From the NCBI RefSeq assembly GCF_009745975.1, contig NZ_WHOL01000061.1, positions 1-64,000 of the forward strand: a DNA stretch of 64,000 nt. Direction: 5' to 3'. This DNA is from Actinokineospora pegani (GTDB lineage: Bacteria > Actinomycetota > Actinomycetes > Mycobacteriales > Pseudonocardiaceae). The notes beneath the pieces are model-generated. The model was not told where the DNA came from, did not search any database, and saw only the letters and a list, made by a program, of their open reading frames with translations. A program made the position numbers and the translations under genes. The first letter of the stretch is position 1, and every line of letters begins with the position of its first letter. Below are positions 25,378 through 34,547 of this stretch, piece after piece.

Positions 25378-26274
25378 TCAGTTCTGCTGCTCGCGGGCGG
25401 CCAGGCCGCCCCAGAACTCGCGCAGCCGGTCGAAGCGCTCGCCGACGGCCTCCGCGTCGGAGCTCTCAAGGGCCTCGAGGATGGCGTGCACGTCCTCGGC
25501 GGAGGTGTCGGCGGCGAGCTGGTCGTCGTCGATGAGCTGGACCAGGCCGCCGTAGTCGAGCTCGACGGCGGAGGCGTCGTGGAAGTTCTCGAGCCAGCGG
25601 ACGGTGTCGGCGAGGACCCTGGTCGGGCCGGACTCGCCGAAGGTGGTGGCGGCCAGGTCGCGGGCGCGCTCGGCGCGGCGGCGGGCGTCGCCGATGGCGG
25701 CGCGCCAGAAGACCTGCCTGCGCGGGTCGGTCGGCGGAGCGGCCACGACCTGCTTGGCGGCCGGGTCGACCAGGGAGAACCAGGGCAGCGGCACGGTCCA
25801 GGTCGTGGAGACCACGTGCACGGCCCCGCGCGGCAGCTCGCCCAGCACGGTCGCGGCCTTGCCCCTGGCGGCCTCGGCGGTGCCCGCCAGGGCGGAGTCG
25901 CGCAGGACCGGGGTGGCGGTGGTGATGAAGCCGACCATCGCCGCGGCCGAGCGGGCGCGCAGGTCCAGCGGGCAGATCAGCGGACCGGGGCCGACCGCCG
26001 CGCCGCCGTCGGTGACCGGGATGTCGGCGACGTCGAGCACCAGGAGGTCGCGCACGGCGCTGGTGGACTGGCGACCGTCCGGGAGCTCACCCGGAAGGGT
26101 TGACGGCGGCGCGTAGAGCTGTGACTTGAGCCATACCTCACGTTCGCGCCTGCCCACGTCCGAGCGGTCGAGACCGCCCGCGTCGACCACCGGCCGCAGC
26201 CTGGCGACCAGCGCTTCGTCGAAGGCGGACAGCGGTTCGTACACCCGCAGGTAGGCCACGAACGGTCTGGGCAC
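25378..26274 (-). CDS. Conserved actinobacterial protein of unknown function
   Basis: The 298-residue protein starts VPRPFVAYLRVYEPLSAFDE and contains REVWLKSQLYAPP, ICPLDLRARSAAAMVGF, VVSTTWTVPLPWFSLVDP and a C-terminal acidic helical region (about 225-298). It has no signal peptide or membrane segment and is probably cytoplasmic. The GTG at 26274 precedes the conserved start; upstream codons look non-coding. It lies between the membrane protein gene at 23949 and the divergent DUF3073 gene. No function is assigned. Confidence 0.65.
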   Translation of the reverse strand: MPRPFVAYLRVYEPLSAFDEALVARLRPVVDAGGLDRSDVGRREREVWLKSQLYAPPSTLPGELPDGRQSTSAVRDLLVLDVADIPVTDGGAAVGPGPLICPLDLRARSAAAMVGFITTATPVLRDSALAGTAEAARGKAATVLGELPRGAVHVVSTTWTVPLPWFSLVDPAAKQVVAAPPTDPRRQVFWRAAIGDARRRAERARDLAATTFGESGPTRVLADTVRWLENFHDASAVELDYGGLVQLIDDDQLAADTSAEDVHAILEALESSDAEAVGERFDRLREFWGGLAAREQQN

Positions 26275-26470
26275 CAGACCATCGTTCCACGCCGGGCGGG
26301 CGTCGCGGGCCCCGGGGACGGAGTTCGGCGACATGTCAGGATCTGCACACCCCTGCCGCGTCGCATGGAACCCCTTCGGCACGGTACGGTAGCTACTAGG
26401 AATCATTTGTCGACATCTACGGGGCCGCCGTTCCCCCGGCCGCCCCGTCTCTGTGCGAGGGGGTCGAGCC

Positions 26471-26656
26471 ATGGGGCGCGGCCGAGCTAAGGCCAAGCAG
26501 ACGAAGGTGGCCCGGGAGCTCAAGTACAGCTCACACCACACAGACTTCGATGCTTTGCAGCGCGAGCTGTCGAACTCGAGTTCGGAGGAGGGCCACCAGG
26601 AGAGTGACTCTTACGACGACTCGCCCGACGACGATTACGACGACTACCGGCGATGA
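26471..26656 (+). CDS. DUF3073 small protein
   Basis: The 61-residue protein starts MGRGRAKAKQTKVARELKYS, with FDALQRELSN after it and a very acidic Asp/Tyr tail. This is the pattern of DUF3073, a small actinobacterial family whose M. tuberculosis member is Rv0810c. A basic head and acidic tail may suit nucleic-acid or ribosome binding, but this is a guess. The ATG at 26471 gives the family start; GAGGGG lies upstream. Confidence 0.88.
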   Translation: MGRGRAKAKQTKVARELKYSSHHTDFDALQRELSNSSSEEGHQESDSYDDSPDDDYDDYRR

Positions 26657-26711
26657 CCCCGGGCCCGTCACCTCCACCGGTGCCGGGCCCATATTCCCTC
26701 TCGCACCGCCG

Positions 26712-26750
26712 CTGAAGGCCACCGCGACCCCGTGTCGCGGTGGCCTTCAG
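26712..26750. terminator. Terminator between DUF3073 and OYE genes
   Basis: Perfect 17-bp arms (26712-26728 and 26734-26750) enclose a 5-nt loop. The hairpin lies between two convergent genes and should serve both. Confidence 0.85.
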
Positions 26751-26757
26751 TGAGCGG

Positions 26758-27831
26758 TCAGTATGCCCGCGCGTACTGCGCGGGCGGGGCCACCGCGTCA
26801 CCGAGGTCCCCGAGTTCCTTCGCCGCGCGCACCGGCCAGTACGGGTCGCGCAGCAGCTCGCGGGCCAGCAGCACCAGGTCGGCCGCACCCTCCACGAGGA
26901 CGCGTTCGGCCTGGTGCGCGTCGGTGATCTCGCCGACCGCCCCGGTGGGCACCCCGGCCCCGGCGCGCACCGCCGCGGCGAACGGGACCTGGTAGCCGGG
27001 CCCGGTCGTGATCCGCGCGTGCGGCACGTTGCCGCCGGTCGACACGTCCACCAGGTCCGCGCCCGCGTCCACCAGCGCCCGGGCGATCCCAACCGAGTCC
27101 TGCTCGGTCAGGCCGCCCTCGGTCCAGTCGGACGCGGAGATTCGCACCAGCACCGGCACGTCCTCGCCGACCGCGGCGCGCACCGCCTGGACGACCTCGA
27201 CCGGGAAGCGCAGCCGCCGCTCGGCGTCGCCGCCGTAGCCGTCGGTCCGGGTGTTGGACAGCGGCGACAGGAACTCGTGCAGCAGGTAGCCGTGCGCGGC
27301 GTGCACCTCGACCACCTCGAAGCCCGCGGCCAGCGCGTGCCGGGCGCCCTCGGCGAACTTCGCCACGACCCCGGCGATCTCGTCCTCGGTCAGCGCGCGC
27401 GGGACGCGGTAGGTAGGGCTGAACGGCTCGGTGGTCGGGCCGACCGGGGTCCAGCCGCCGTCCGCGTCGGCGACCCCGCCCCTGCCCGGGGCGAACGGGC
27501 TGTAGGTCGAGGCCTTGCGCCCGGCGTGGGCGAGCTGGATGGCGGGCACGGCGCCGTTGTCCTTGATGAACGCCGTGATCGGCCGCCACGCCTGGGCGTG
27601 CTCGGCCGACCAGATGCCGGTGTCCTCCGGGGAGATGCGGCCGATCGGCTCCACGGCGGACGCCTCGGCCATCACCATGCCCGCCCCGCCGACCGCGCGG
27701 GAGCCCAGGTGCACCAGGTGCCACTGGTCGGGGAGACCGCCGGTGGCCGAGTACTGGCACATCGGGCTGACGACCACCCGGTTGGGCAGGGTGACCGACC
27801 GCAGCGTGTACGGGCTGAACAACTGGCTCAC
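26758..27831 (-). CDS. Old yellow enzyme family NADH:flavin oxidoreductase (YqjM-like)
   Basis: The 357-residue TIM-barrel protein has SPMCQYSATGG (Cys of the YqjM-type subgroup), QLAHAGRKAS, VEVHAAHGYLLHEFLSPLSN and RISASDW. These FMN enzymes reduce activated C=C bonds with NAD(P)H. The natural substrate is not known; a role in electrophile or oxidative stress is common. The GTG at 27831 follows GAGGAGT; the longer frame is a shadow. Confidence 0.92.
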   Translation of the reverse strand: MSQLFSPYTLRSVTLPNRVVVSPMCQYSATGGLPDQWHLVHLGSRAVGGAGMVMAEASAVEPIGRISPEDTGIWSAEHAQAWRPITAFIKDNGAVPAIQLAHAGRKASTYSPFAPGRGGVADADGGWTPVGPTTEPFSPTYRVPRALTEDEIAGVVAKFAEGARHALAAGFEVVEVHAAHGYLLHEFLSPLSNTRTDGYGGDAERRLRFPVEVVQAVRAAVGEDVPVLVRISASDWTEGGLTEQDSVGIARALVDAGADLVDVSTGGNVPHARITTGPGYQVPFAAAVRAGAGVPTGAVGEITDAHQAERVLVEGAADLVLLARELLRDPYWPVRAAKELGDLGDAVAPPAQYARAY

Positions 27832-27898
27832 AGCACTCCTCCACAGGTGATTCGCAATACTACGAATCCAACCGGTGGGTGCGCCGGGATGTTCCTGC

Positions 27899-28327
27899 TC
27901 AGTCGTCGGAGCGGGTGCGGCGGCCCTGCTTGGTCTGCGACCGCTGCTTCTTGGCGGTGAGCCTGCGCTCCCGCGAGCCCCGGCTCGGCTTGGTCGCCCG
28001 CCGCGGCGGCGGGGGCGGGGCGGCGGCTGCGCGCAGCAGCGCGGCCAGCCGGTCGCGGGCAGCGGCGCGGTTGGCCAACTGGGCGCGGAACTCACTCGCC
28101 GCGATCGTCAGCACGCCGTCGACCAGGCGGGTGCCCAACCGGTCCAGCAACCGGGGCCGCAGGTGCTCGGGCACCGCCGTCGAGCCGACCACGTCGAAGG
28201 ACAGCTCGACGCGGCTGTCCGCGGTGTTGACGCCCTGGCCGCCGGGGCCGGACGAGCGGGAGAAGCGCTCGCGCAACTCGCCCGCTGGGATCACCAGCGC
28301 GCGCGTCACCACGAGATCTTCGGCCAT
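27899..28327 (-). CDS. arfB: Alternative ribosome-rescue factor ArfB-like peptidyl hydrolase
   Basis: The 142-residue protein has the class I release-factor GGQ motif (G29-G30-Q31, in RSSGPGGQGVNTADSRVEL) and a basic C-terminal tail (PSRGSRERRLTAKKQRSQTK) that in ArfB enters the empty mRNA channel. It hydrolyses peptidyl-tRNA on stalled ribosomes. GGAGGT is only one base before the ATG, and CATACT-N6-ATG could be a leaderless promoter, so the start is not certain. Confidence 0.88.
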   Translation of the reverse strand: MAEDLVVTRALVIPAGELRERFSRSSGPGGQGVNTADSRVELSFDVVGSTAVPEHLRPRLLDRLGTRLVDGVLTIAASEFRAQLANRAAARDRLAALLRAAAAPPPPPRRATKPSRGSRERRLTAKKQRSQTKQGRRTRSDD

Positions 28328-28336
28328 ACCTCCAGT

Positions 28337-28376
28337 ATGACGGACCCGCCCGAACGCCGCGAAGCGCTTTTCCGGC
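28337..28376. repeat. 40-bp perfect direct repeat, copy 1
   Basis: This segment is identical over 40 bases to 28449-28488, offset by 112 bp. Copy 1 lies just upstream of the arfB start. The identity in otherwise non-coding sequence suggests a recent tandem duplication. Confidence 0.9.
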
Positions 28377-28448
28377 GGCCGCCCGACCAAGTCGGGAACG
28401 GTGCCGGGCGGGGACGAGGGGGTGGGTGGTGGGAGAAAAAGGCAGAGC

Positions 28449-28488
28449 ATGACGGACCCGCCCGAACGCCGCGAAGCGCTTTTCCGGC
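28449..28488. repeat. 40-bp perfect direct repeat, copy 2
   Basis: This is the second copy of the repeat at 28337-28376. Its last base is part of the purM stop codon, so the duplication boundary coincides with the end of purM. Confidence 0.9.
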
Positions 28489-29573
28489 TAGAAGCGCGGG
28501 TGGTCGCCGATCAGGGTCGCGCGGGGGCCGTCGGGGTCGGCGGCGGGGCGGACCTCGCCGAGGTGCCAGCACGGGACGTGCCGGGCGGTGAGCACCGCCA
28601 GGGCCCGGTCGGCCTCCTCCGGCGCGACGACGGCGACCATGCCGACGCCCAGGTTGAAGGTGCGCTCCATCTCCTCGCGCTCGACCCGGCCGCGCTGGGC
28701 GATCATGGAGAACACCGGCTGCGGGGTCCAGGTGCCCCGGTCGATGGTGGCGTGCAGGCCCTGCGGGATGACCCTGGCCAGGTTGGCGGCCAGGCCACCA
28801 CCGGTGATGTGCGCGAACGTGCGCACCTCGGCCTCGGCGACCAGCGCCAGGCAGTCCTTGGCGTAGATGCGGGTCGGCTCCAGCATCTCCTCGCCCAGGG
28901 TGCGGCCGAACTCCTCGACGTGGCCCTCCAGGTTCAGCCTGCCGATCTCCAGCAGCACGTGCCTGGCCAGCGAGTAGCCGTTGGAGTGCAGGCCGGACGA
29001 GCCCATGCCGATGAGCACGTCGCCGGGGCGCACCCGCTCCGGGCTGAGCACCGCGTCGGCCTCGACCACGCCGACGCCGGTGGCCGACAGGTCGTAGGCG
29101 CCGTCGGCCATCAGGCCGGGGTGCTCGGCGGTCTCGCCGCCCAGCAGCGCGCAGCCCGCCTGCACGCAGCCCTCGGAGATGCCCTTGACCAGCGCCGCGA
29201 CCTTGTCCGGCTCGACCTTGCCCACGGCGATGTAGTCCTGCAGGAACAGCGGCTCCGCCCCGCACACCACCAGGTCGTCGACGACCATGGCGACGAGGTC
29301 CACCCCGACGGTGTCGTGCACGTCCATCGCCTGCGCGACGGCGATCTTGGTGCCGACGCCGTCGGTGGAGGAGGCCAGCACCGGCTCGCGCCAGCGGTCC
29401 AGCTTGAGCCGGAACAGACCAGCGAATCCGCCGATGCCGCCCAGGACCTCCGGTCGGGTGGCATTGGCCGCCCACGGCTTGAGCTTCTCCACGGCCTCGT
29501 CCCCGGCCTCGATGCTCACCCCCGCGCCGGCGTAGGTGGCGGACAGGACGGGGTCGGTCGGGTTCTCAGTCAT
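28488..29573 (-). CDS. purM: Phosphoribosylformylglycinamidine cyclo-ligase PurM
   Basis: The 361-residue protein has YAGAGVSIEAGDEAV, the ATP-site block STDGVGTK, LGGETAEHPG and ITGGGLAANLARV. It closes FGAM to AIR in step five of purine synthesis in the cytoplasm. It lies 44 bases downstream of purF, as in many actinobacteria, so the two form an operon. Confidence 0.97.
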   Translation of the reverse strand: MTENPTDPVLSATYAGAGVSIEAGDEAVEKLKPWAANATRPEVLGGIGGFAGLFRLKLDRWREPVLASSTDGVGTKIAVAQAMDVHDTVGVDLVAMVVDDLVVCGAEPLFLQDYIAVGKVEPDKVAALVKGISEGCVQAGCALLGGETAEHPGLMADGAYDLSATGVGVVEADAVLSPERVRPGDVLIGMGSSGLHSNGYSLARHVLLEIGRLNLEGHVEEFGRTLGEEMLEPTRIYAKDCLALVAEAEVRTFAHITGGGLAANLARVIPQGLHATIDRGTWTPQPVFSMIAQRGRVEREEMERTFNLGVGMVAVVAPEEADRALAVLTARHVPCWHLGEVRPAADPDGPRATLIGDHPRF

Positions 29574-29617
29574 GGCTCAATCGCGTTCGCAGGAGAGGGG
29601 GCGGTGTGGCTGGGCGG

Positions 29618-31201
29618 TCAGGGGCGCCGCAGCGCGTCCTCGGCACCGTACCCGGCCACCGGCACGGGCGTCGCCGAGCCGGTGACGCCCTTCTCCAGCC
29701 CTGGGCCGATGCCCTCCAGCAGGTGCTTGCCGATCAGGGCGTCGTCGGGCAGCGGGATCGGGTACTTGCCGTCGAAGCAGGCCGCGCACAGCCGCGTCTT
29801 GGGCTGCTCGCTGGCCGCGACCAGGGCCTCCAGCGACACGTAGCCCAGCGAGTCCGCGCCGATGGAGCGGCGGATGCCCTCGGTGTCCAGGCCGTTGGCG
29901 ATCAGCTCCGCGCGGGAGGCGAAGTCGATGCCGTAGAAGCACGGCCAGCTCACCGGCGGCGCGGCGATGCGCACGTGCACCTCCAGCGCCCCCGCCTCGC
30001 GCAGCATCCGGACCAGGGCGCGCTGGGTGTTGCCGCGCACGATCGTGTCGTCGACGACGACCAGGCGCTTGCCGCGGATGACCTCGCGCAGCGGGTTGAG
30101 CTTGAGCCGGATGCCGAGCTGGCGGATGGTCTGCGACGGCTGGATGAAGGTCCGGCCGACGTAGGCGTTCTTGACCAGCGCGGTGCCGTAGGGGATGCCG
30201 CTGCCCTGGGCGTAGCCGATGGCGGCCGGGGTGCCCGACTCGGGCACCGGCACGACCAGGTCGGCCTCCACCGGGTGCTCGACGGCGAGCTTGCGACCGA
30301 TCTCCACCCGGGTGGAGTGCACCGAGCGGCCGGAGATCGTGGTGTCCGGCCGGGCCAGGTAGACGTACTCGAACAGGCAGCCCTTGGGCTCCGGGGTGGC
30401 GAACCGCGAGGACCGCAGCCCCTCGGCGTCAATGGCGATCAGCTCGCCCGGCTCGACCTCGCGCACGAACGACGCGCCCACGATGTCCAGCGCGGCCGTC
30501 TCACTGGCCACCACCCAGCCGCGCTCGAGGCGGCCGAGCACCAGCGGTCGCACGCCGTGCGGGTCGCGGGCGGCGTAGAGGGTCGACTCGTCGGCGAAGA
30601 CCAGGCAGTAGGCGCCGCGCACCGTCGGCAGCAGCTCCATCGCCGCCTGCTCGATGCCCTTGTCCGCCGCGCCCGCGGCCAGCAGCCCGGTCAGCAGGTC
30701 GGAGTCGGTGGTCACCCCGCGCATGGACGTGATGCCCTGCTCGGCGGCCCGGTCGCGCAGCTCGGCGGTGTTGACCAGGTTGCCGTTGTGCCCGAGGGAC
30801 AGGCCGCTGCCGGTCGCGGTGGTGCGGAACGTCGGCTGCGCGTTCTCCCAGGTCGTGGACCCGGTGGTGGAGTAGCGGCAGTGGCCGACGGCGACGTGCC
30901 CGTGCAGGCTGGAGAGCACCTGCTCGTCGAACACCTGGCTGACCAGGCCGAGGTCCTTGAACACCACGATCTGGCGCCCGTCGGAGACCGAGATGCCCGC
31001 CGCCTCCTGGCCGCGGTGCTGCAACGCGTAGAGGCCGTAGTAGCTCAGCTTCGCGACGTCCTCGCCCGGCGCCCAGACGCCGAAGACGCCGCACTCCTCG
31101 CGGGGCTCTGGCTCGAGTTGGTCGGTGGTCGCCTGCTTCGGGGGTTCTGGCTTCGCGGGTTCGGACTGCGCGGATGCGGGCTCAGACTGGTCGAAGACCA
31201 C
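29618..31201 (-). CDS. purF: Amidophosphoribosyltransferase PurF
   Basis: The 527-residue protein has a glutamine amidotransferase domain after a processed-type leader (REEC37GVFGVW, where the Cys would be the mature N-terminus), and a PRTase domain with VVVDDTIVRGNT. It makes phosphoribosylamine, the first committed step of purine synthesis. C-terminal CAACF may bind an Fe-S cluster as in the Bacillus-type enzyme. The start is GTG with GGGAGAG upstream. A -10-like TACACT lies on the minus strand near 31245. Confidence 0.97.
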   Translation of the reverse strand: MVFDQSEPASAQSEPAKPEPPKQATTDQLEPEPREECGVFGVWAPGEDVAKLSYYGLYALQHRGQEAAGISVSDGRQIVVFKDLGLVSQVFDEQVLSSLHGHVAVGHCRYSTTGSTTWENAQPTFRTTATGSGLSLGHNGNLVNTAELRDRAAEQGITSMRGVTTDSDLLTGLLAAGAADKGIEQAAMELLPTVRGAYCLVFADESTLYAARDPHGVRPLVLGRLERGWVVASETAALDIVGASFVREVEPGELIAIDAEGLRSSRFATPEPKGCLFEYVYLARPDTTISGRSVHSTRVEIGRKLAVEHPVEADLVVPVPESGTPAAIGYAQGSGIPYGTALVKNAYVGRTFIQPSQTIRQLGIRLKLNPLREVIRGKRLVVVDDTIVRGNTQRALVRMLREAGALEVHVRIAAPPVSWPCFYGIDFASRAELIANGLDTEGIRRSIGADSLGYVSLEALVAASEQPKTRLCAACFDGKYPIPLPDDALIGKHLLEGIGPGLEKGVTGSATPVPVAGYGAEDALRRP

Positions 31202-31296
31202 CGAAGCTCTCCCTCTGGACGGGTCGGGGCTGCACCACAGTGTAGGTCCTGCACGCCGGGCTTCCGACCGAGCCGAGGTGGGTCACGTCACGGCGC

Positions 31297-31302
31297 TACC
31301 GT
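31297..31302 (+). promoter_or_regulatory. -10 element of leaderless TVP38 gene
   Basis: TACCGT is followed by seven bases and the GTG at 31310, with no ribosome-binding site. This is the same leaderless layout seen at several other genes in the window. Confidence 0.5.
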
Positions 31303-31309
31303 TGACCGG

Positions 31310-31960
31310 GTGTCCGGACGCCGCGTGCTGATCGTGCTGGTCCTCGCCCTCGCCGCCCTCGTCGTGGTGGGGGCGCTGGTCCCGCTGCCCACCCCCTTGG
31401 AGGTCCGCGACTGGGCCAGGGGCCTGGGCTGGGCGACCCCGGTCCTGTTCCTGGCCGCGTACTCGCTGCTGACCGTGGCCCCGGTGCCGCGCACGGTGTT
31501 CAACCTGTCGATCGGCCTGGTCCTGGGCGAGGGCTGGGGGATCCTGCTCGCGATGCTCGCGACCGGGCTGGCCGCGACGATCGCCTTCTACCTCGCCCGC
31601 GGGATCGGACGGCGGTGGCTGGAGCAGCACCTGGACCACGCCGCTGTGCGGGTGGTGGACCAGCGGATCGAGGCTGGCGGGCTGGCGGGGATGCTGTCGC
31701 TGCGGCTGATCCCGATGGTGCCGTTCTTCCTGACGAACTACTGCTCGGGGCTGTCGGTGGTGCGGTTCCGGCCCTACATCGTGGGGACGGTGGTGGGGAG
31801 CCTGCCGGGGACCGTGGCGGCGGTGTTGTTGGGGGACGCGTTGACCGGGACCACGCCGCCCGCGCTGTTGGCCGTGTACGGGGTGTTGGCGGTCGTGGGC
31901 GGGGTGTTGATGTACGTGGCGTTGAAGCGGGCCCGGCCGGAGGCTGTGGTGAGGGTTTGA
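31310..31960 (+). CDS. TVP38/TMEM64 (DedA-like) membrane protein
   Basis: The 216-residue protein has about five hydrophobic segments with the family block FNLSIGLVLGEGWGILLAM, then ARGIGRRWLEQHL and LRLIPMVPFFLTNYCSGLSVVRF. The SNARE-associated (TVP38/DedA) superfamily includes lipid scramblases and undecaprenyl-phosphate carriers; the substrate here is unknown. It is divergent from purF. Confidence 0.88.
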   Translation: MSGRRVLIVLVLALAALVVVGALVPLPTPLEVRDWARGLGWATPVLFLAAYSLLTVAPVPRTVFNLSIGLVLGEGWGILLAMLATGLAATIAFYLARGIGRRWLEQHLDHAAVRVVDQRIEAGGLAGMLSLRLIPMVPFFLTNYCSGLSVVRFRPYIVGTVVGSLPGTVAAVLLGDALTGTTPPALLAVYGVLAVVGGVLMYVALKRARPEAVVRV

Positions 31961-31979
31961 GAACGGGAGATCCGCGGGC

Positions 31980-32360
31980 TCAGTACCTCAGCAGGGGCAG
32001 GTGAGGCGCCAGGTCGGCGCGGGCGCCGGAGGCGGAGACCCTGGATTCGGCTAGGGCGGTGGGCCAGTCGAGCAGGCCGGTGGCCAGTTCCAGCCAGGTG
32101 CGCGGGTCTGTTTCGACGATGTTGGGTGGGGTGCCCCGGGTGTGGCGGGGGCCCTCGATGCACTGGACGGCCGCGAACGGGGGGACGCGGACCTCGACCG
32201 TGTGGCCGGGGGCGTCGGATTCGAGGGTGCGGAGGCTGAGGCGGACGGCCGTGGCGAGGGTGGGGCGTGGCGGCTGGTCCGCCTCGCCGTGGAGCCAGGG
32301 GAGGGTGGCGGCCACGGCGGTGCGGAGCTCGGCCGGGGTGGGGGGTTTGCGGGTGGGCAC
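31980..32360 (-). CDS. SCP2-like sterol-carrier family protein
   Basis: The 126-residue protein contains HTVEVRVPPFAAVQCIEGPRHTRGTPPNIVETDPRTWLELA, the bacterial SCP2-like (MDMPI C-terminal-like) pattern seen in the Rv0807-type protein next to purF in mycobacteria. A role in binding a hydrophobic ligand is possible but unproven. The GTG at 32360 begins 12 bases after the upstream espG-like stop, so it may be read through from cassette 2. Other starts cannot be excluded. Confidence 0.7.
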   Translation of the reverse strand: MPTRKPPTPAELRTAVAATLPWLHGEADQPPRPTLATAVRLSLRTLESDAPGHTVEVRVPPFAAVQCIEGPRHTRGTPPNIVETDPRTWLELATGLLDWPTALAESRVSASGARADLAPHLPLLRY

Positions 32361-32371
32361 GGGGGTCGCGG

Positions 32372-33184
32372 TCAGTCCTCTGCGGTGCGTCGGACCTCGG
32401 CGAGCATCTCCTCGACGTTGTGCGCCATGCGGCGGTTGTCGGCGGGGGAGATGGTGGTCCACGCGGTGCCGTCGGGGCCGGGGCGGCGGACCTGCACGTA
32501 GCGGCCCGCGTCCGTGTCGAAGAACGAGACCACCCGGTCGGCGCGGTGGCGGCGGCCGAGGCGGTCACGGGAGGCGGCGCCGAGGTTCCCGGTGCCGCGC
32601 ACGTCGTCGAGCATGGCCACCAGGGCGTCGACGTCGTCCTTGCGCACGCCCCGGCTGGACAGGGCCAACTCGAAGCCCTTCTGGGTGCCGTCGCCCTCGC
32701 GGGCGGCGGCCTCGAAGTCCTCGGTGCGCAGGGTCACCGACTGGCCGGGGCCTGCCGGGTGGGCCGGGAGCAGGCCGACCGCGGCGAACGGGAGGTTGGC
32801 CGCCGAGGTGCGGCCCAGGGTGATCTGGTCACCGCTGAGCGTCACCACCGCGGCGTCGCTGCCGGTGGCGCAGACCAGGAAGCGCAGCGGGCGACCGACC
32901 CAGGTGCGGCCGTCGATCTCGCGGTCCGGGCGGGCGATGACCCCGAACAGGTGCTCCACCTCGGGGTGCACGTCGACCCGGCGGCCCAGGCCGCGCTGGT
33001 CGAGCCCGGCCCAGACCCGCTCCTCGATGGCCGACCGCTCCTCGTGCGTGCGCCCCGGGGAGGGCACCTTCACCACGAGCGGCATCGTGCCCGGCTTCAG
33101 GTGGCCCCAGAGCACGTCGAACTCCAGGGCCGACAGCGTGACCGGCGGGCGGTCGTCGAGGTCCACGACGCCGAACGAGGTCAC
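32372..33184 (-). CDS. EspG-family ESX secretion chaperone, cassette 2
   Basis: The 270-residue protein starts with the EspG-type LSALEFDVLWGHL and ends with RVVSFFDTDAGRYVQVRRPG and ISPADNRRMAHNVEEML. It should bind the PPE-like protein upstream and keep it ready for type VII export. Start and upstream stop share ATGA, unlike cassette 1, where a hairpin separates the genes. Confidence 0.87.
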   Translation of the reverse strand: MTSFGVVDLDDRPPVTLSALEFDVLWGHLKPGTMPLVVKVPSPGRTHEERSAIEERVWAGLDQRGLGRRVDVHPEVEHLFGVIARPDREIDGRTWVGRPLRFLVCATGSDAAVVTLSGDQITLGRTSAANLPFAAVGLLPAHPAGPGQSVTLRTEDFEAAAREGDGTQKGFELALSSRGVRKDDVDALVAMLDDVRGTGNLGAASRDRLGRRHRADRVVSFFDTDAGRYVQVRRPGPDGTAWTTISPADNRRMAHNVEEMLAEVRRTAED

Positions 33185-34539
33185 TGGTCGGTGCCGAGGA
33201 CACCCGGCGCGACGGTGCGCTCGTCGCCGAAGATGTCGTCGGCCTCGACCAGGTAGCTGGCGTGCTCGAAGTCCTCTTCCTCCTCGGTGGAGGCGCCGCC
33301 GCGGCCACCGGTGCCCATGCCGCCGCCGACACCGCCCTTGCCCGCCGCGCCGCCCGCGGCCCCGCCGCGGCTGCCGAGGACGGAGTCGCCGCCGCCGACC
33401 GAGCCGCCCGCACCCGCGACACCGCCGCGGCCCATGGCGCTGTTCTGCCTGGCCGCGTCGCCCGCGAGGCTGGAGCCGGGGGAGCCGCCGAGACCGCCTG
33501 CGCGCCGCGCCGACTCCTCGGCGCCCATGGCGCTCGCGCCGGGAGCCAGACCGCCGTTGGGGCGGACCGCGCCGTCGGCCGGGAGGTTGAGCGTGCCGCT
33601 GAACCGGGCGCCGCCGGGACCGAACCGGGCGTCGCCGGGACCGCCGGGGCCACCGCCGGTGAGGCCGGGCATGCCGGTCGTGGTCGGCGCGCCGCCGCCC
33701 GTCGGCGGGACGTAGCCCGCCGGGGTGGTGCCGCCGCCGACGTTGACCGGGGTCGGGGTGATCTGGCCGCCGGTGAACTGGGGAGCGGGCAGCGAGGAAC
33801 CGCCACCGCCGCCCGCGGGCGGGACGAACCCGCCACCGCCGCCACCGTTGGCCGGGGCGCCGGAGTAGAACGCGGCCGAGGTGCCGCCGCCACCGGACGG
33901 GAAGGCCGACCCGCCGGAGAACGCGTAGCCGGCCTGGTAGCCGACGCCGCCGTCAGGAGCGGGGGTGGACACCACGACGGTGGGGGGCGGGACGAACTTG
34001 CCCAGCGTCGCGGTGTTGAAGTTGGTCTTGGACTGGTACTTCTCCATGGTGTCCACGGCCTGCTGGGAGGCGGCGCTCTGCCTCGCCTCCTGGATCTCGT
34101 GGTCCTGGGCCTGCTGGATGACCGCCTCGGCGGGGCCGGTGAACCCGAAGACCGCCGCGGCTCCCGCGCCGACCGTCTGCCAGCCCGAGGGCGCGGGGGT
34201 GGTCACCGCGACCGGCTCCGGCATCTCGGCGCGGGCCTTGGCCACCGCGTCCGCCTGGTACTCGGTCGACGCCCCCATCACCGAGGCGCCGCCCTTGGCG
34301 TCGGCCGCCCACGCCTGCAGCGGGGTCAGCCCGGCCTGCGCGCCGTCGGCCGCGCCACCCTCCCAGGTGACCGAGAGGGTGCTCAGCTTGGAGTTGAGGT
34401 CGCCATCGATCTGCTCGAGCTCGCCCGCGAGGCTCTCCCAGTACTCGGTCTGCGCGGTCGACGCGCCGGGACCGGGGCCCGAGTTGATCATCTTGAACAG
34501 GGTTGGGTGGTCGTAGCCTTCCCACCGGTGCATGGTCAT
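33181..34539 (-). CDS. PPE-like, glycine-rich type VII secretion substrate, cassette 2
   Basis: The 452-residue protein has a helical N-terminal domain with W59-E-G61 (LSVTWEGGAADGAQAG), SEMPEPVAV-like linker sequence (AEMPEPVAVTTP), a Gly/Pro-rich region (about 195-430) and an acidic tail ending YLVEADDIFGDERTVAPGVL. The AEMPEPV segment matches SMPEPVPF in cassette 1. It is probably exported with the small protein encoded just upstream (34548). The extracellular role is unknown. Confidence 0.78.
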   Translation of the reverse strand: MTMHRWEGYDHPTLFKMINSGPGPGASTAQTEYWESLAGELEQIDGDLNSKLSTLSVTWEGGAADGAQAGLTPLQAWAADAKGGASVMGASTEYQADAVAKARAEMPEPVAVTTPAPSGWQTVGAGAAAVFGFTGPAEAVIQQAQDHEIQEARQSAASQQAVDTMEKYQSKTNFNTATLGKFVPPPTVVVSTPAPDGGVGYQAGYAFSGGSAFPSGGGGTSAAFYSGAPANGGGGGGFVPPAGGGGGSSLPAPQFTGGQITPTPVNVGGGTTPAGYVPPTGGGAPTTTGMPGLTGGGPGGPGDARFGPGGARFSGTLNLPADGAVRPNGGLAPGASAMGAEESARRAGGLGGSPGSSLAGDAARQNSAMGRGGVAGAGGSVGGGDSVLGSRGGAAGGAAGKGGVGGGMGTGGRGGASTEEEEDFEHASYLVEADDIFGDERTVAPGVLGTDQ

Positions 34540-34547
34540 CTGTCAGC

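Noticed and set aside
28401-29843. 480-codon plus-strand frame across purM
   Set aside because: It is the antisense shadow of purM, which has clear domain motifs on the other strand.
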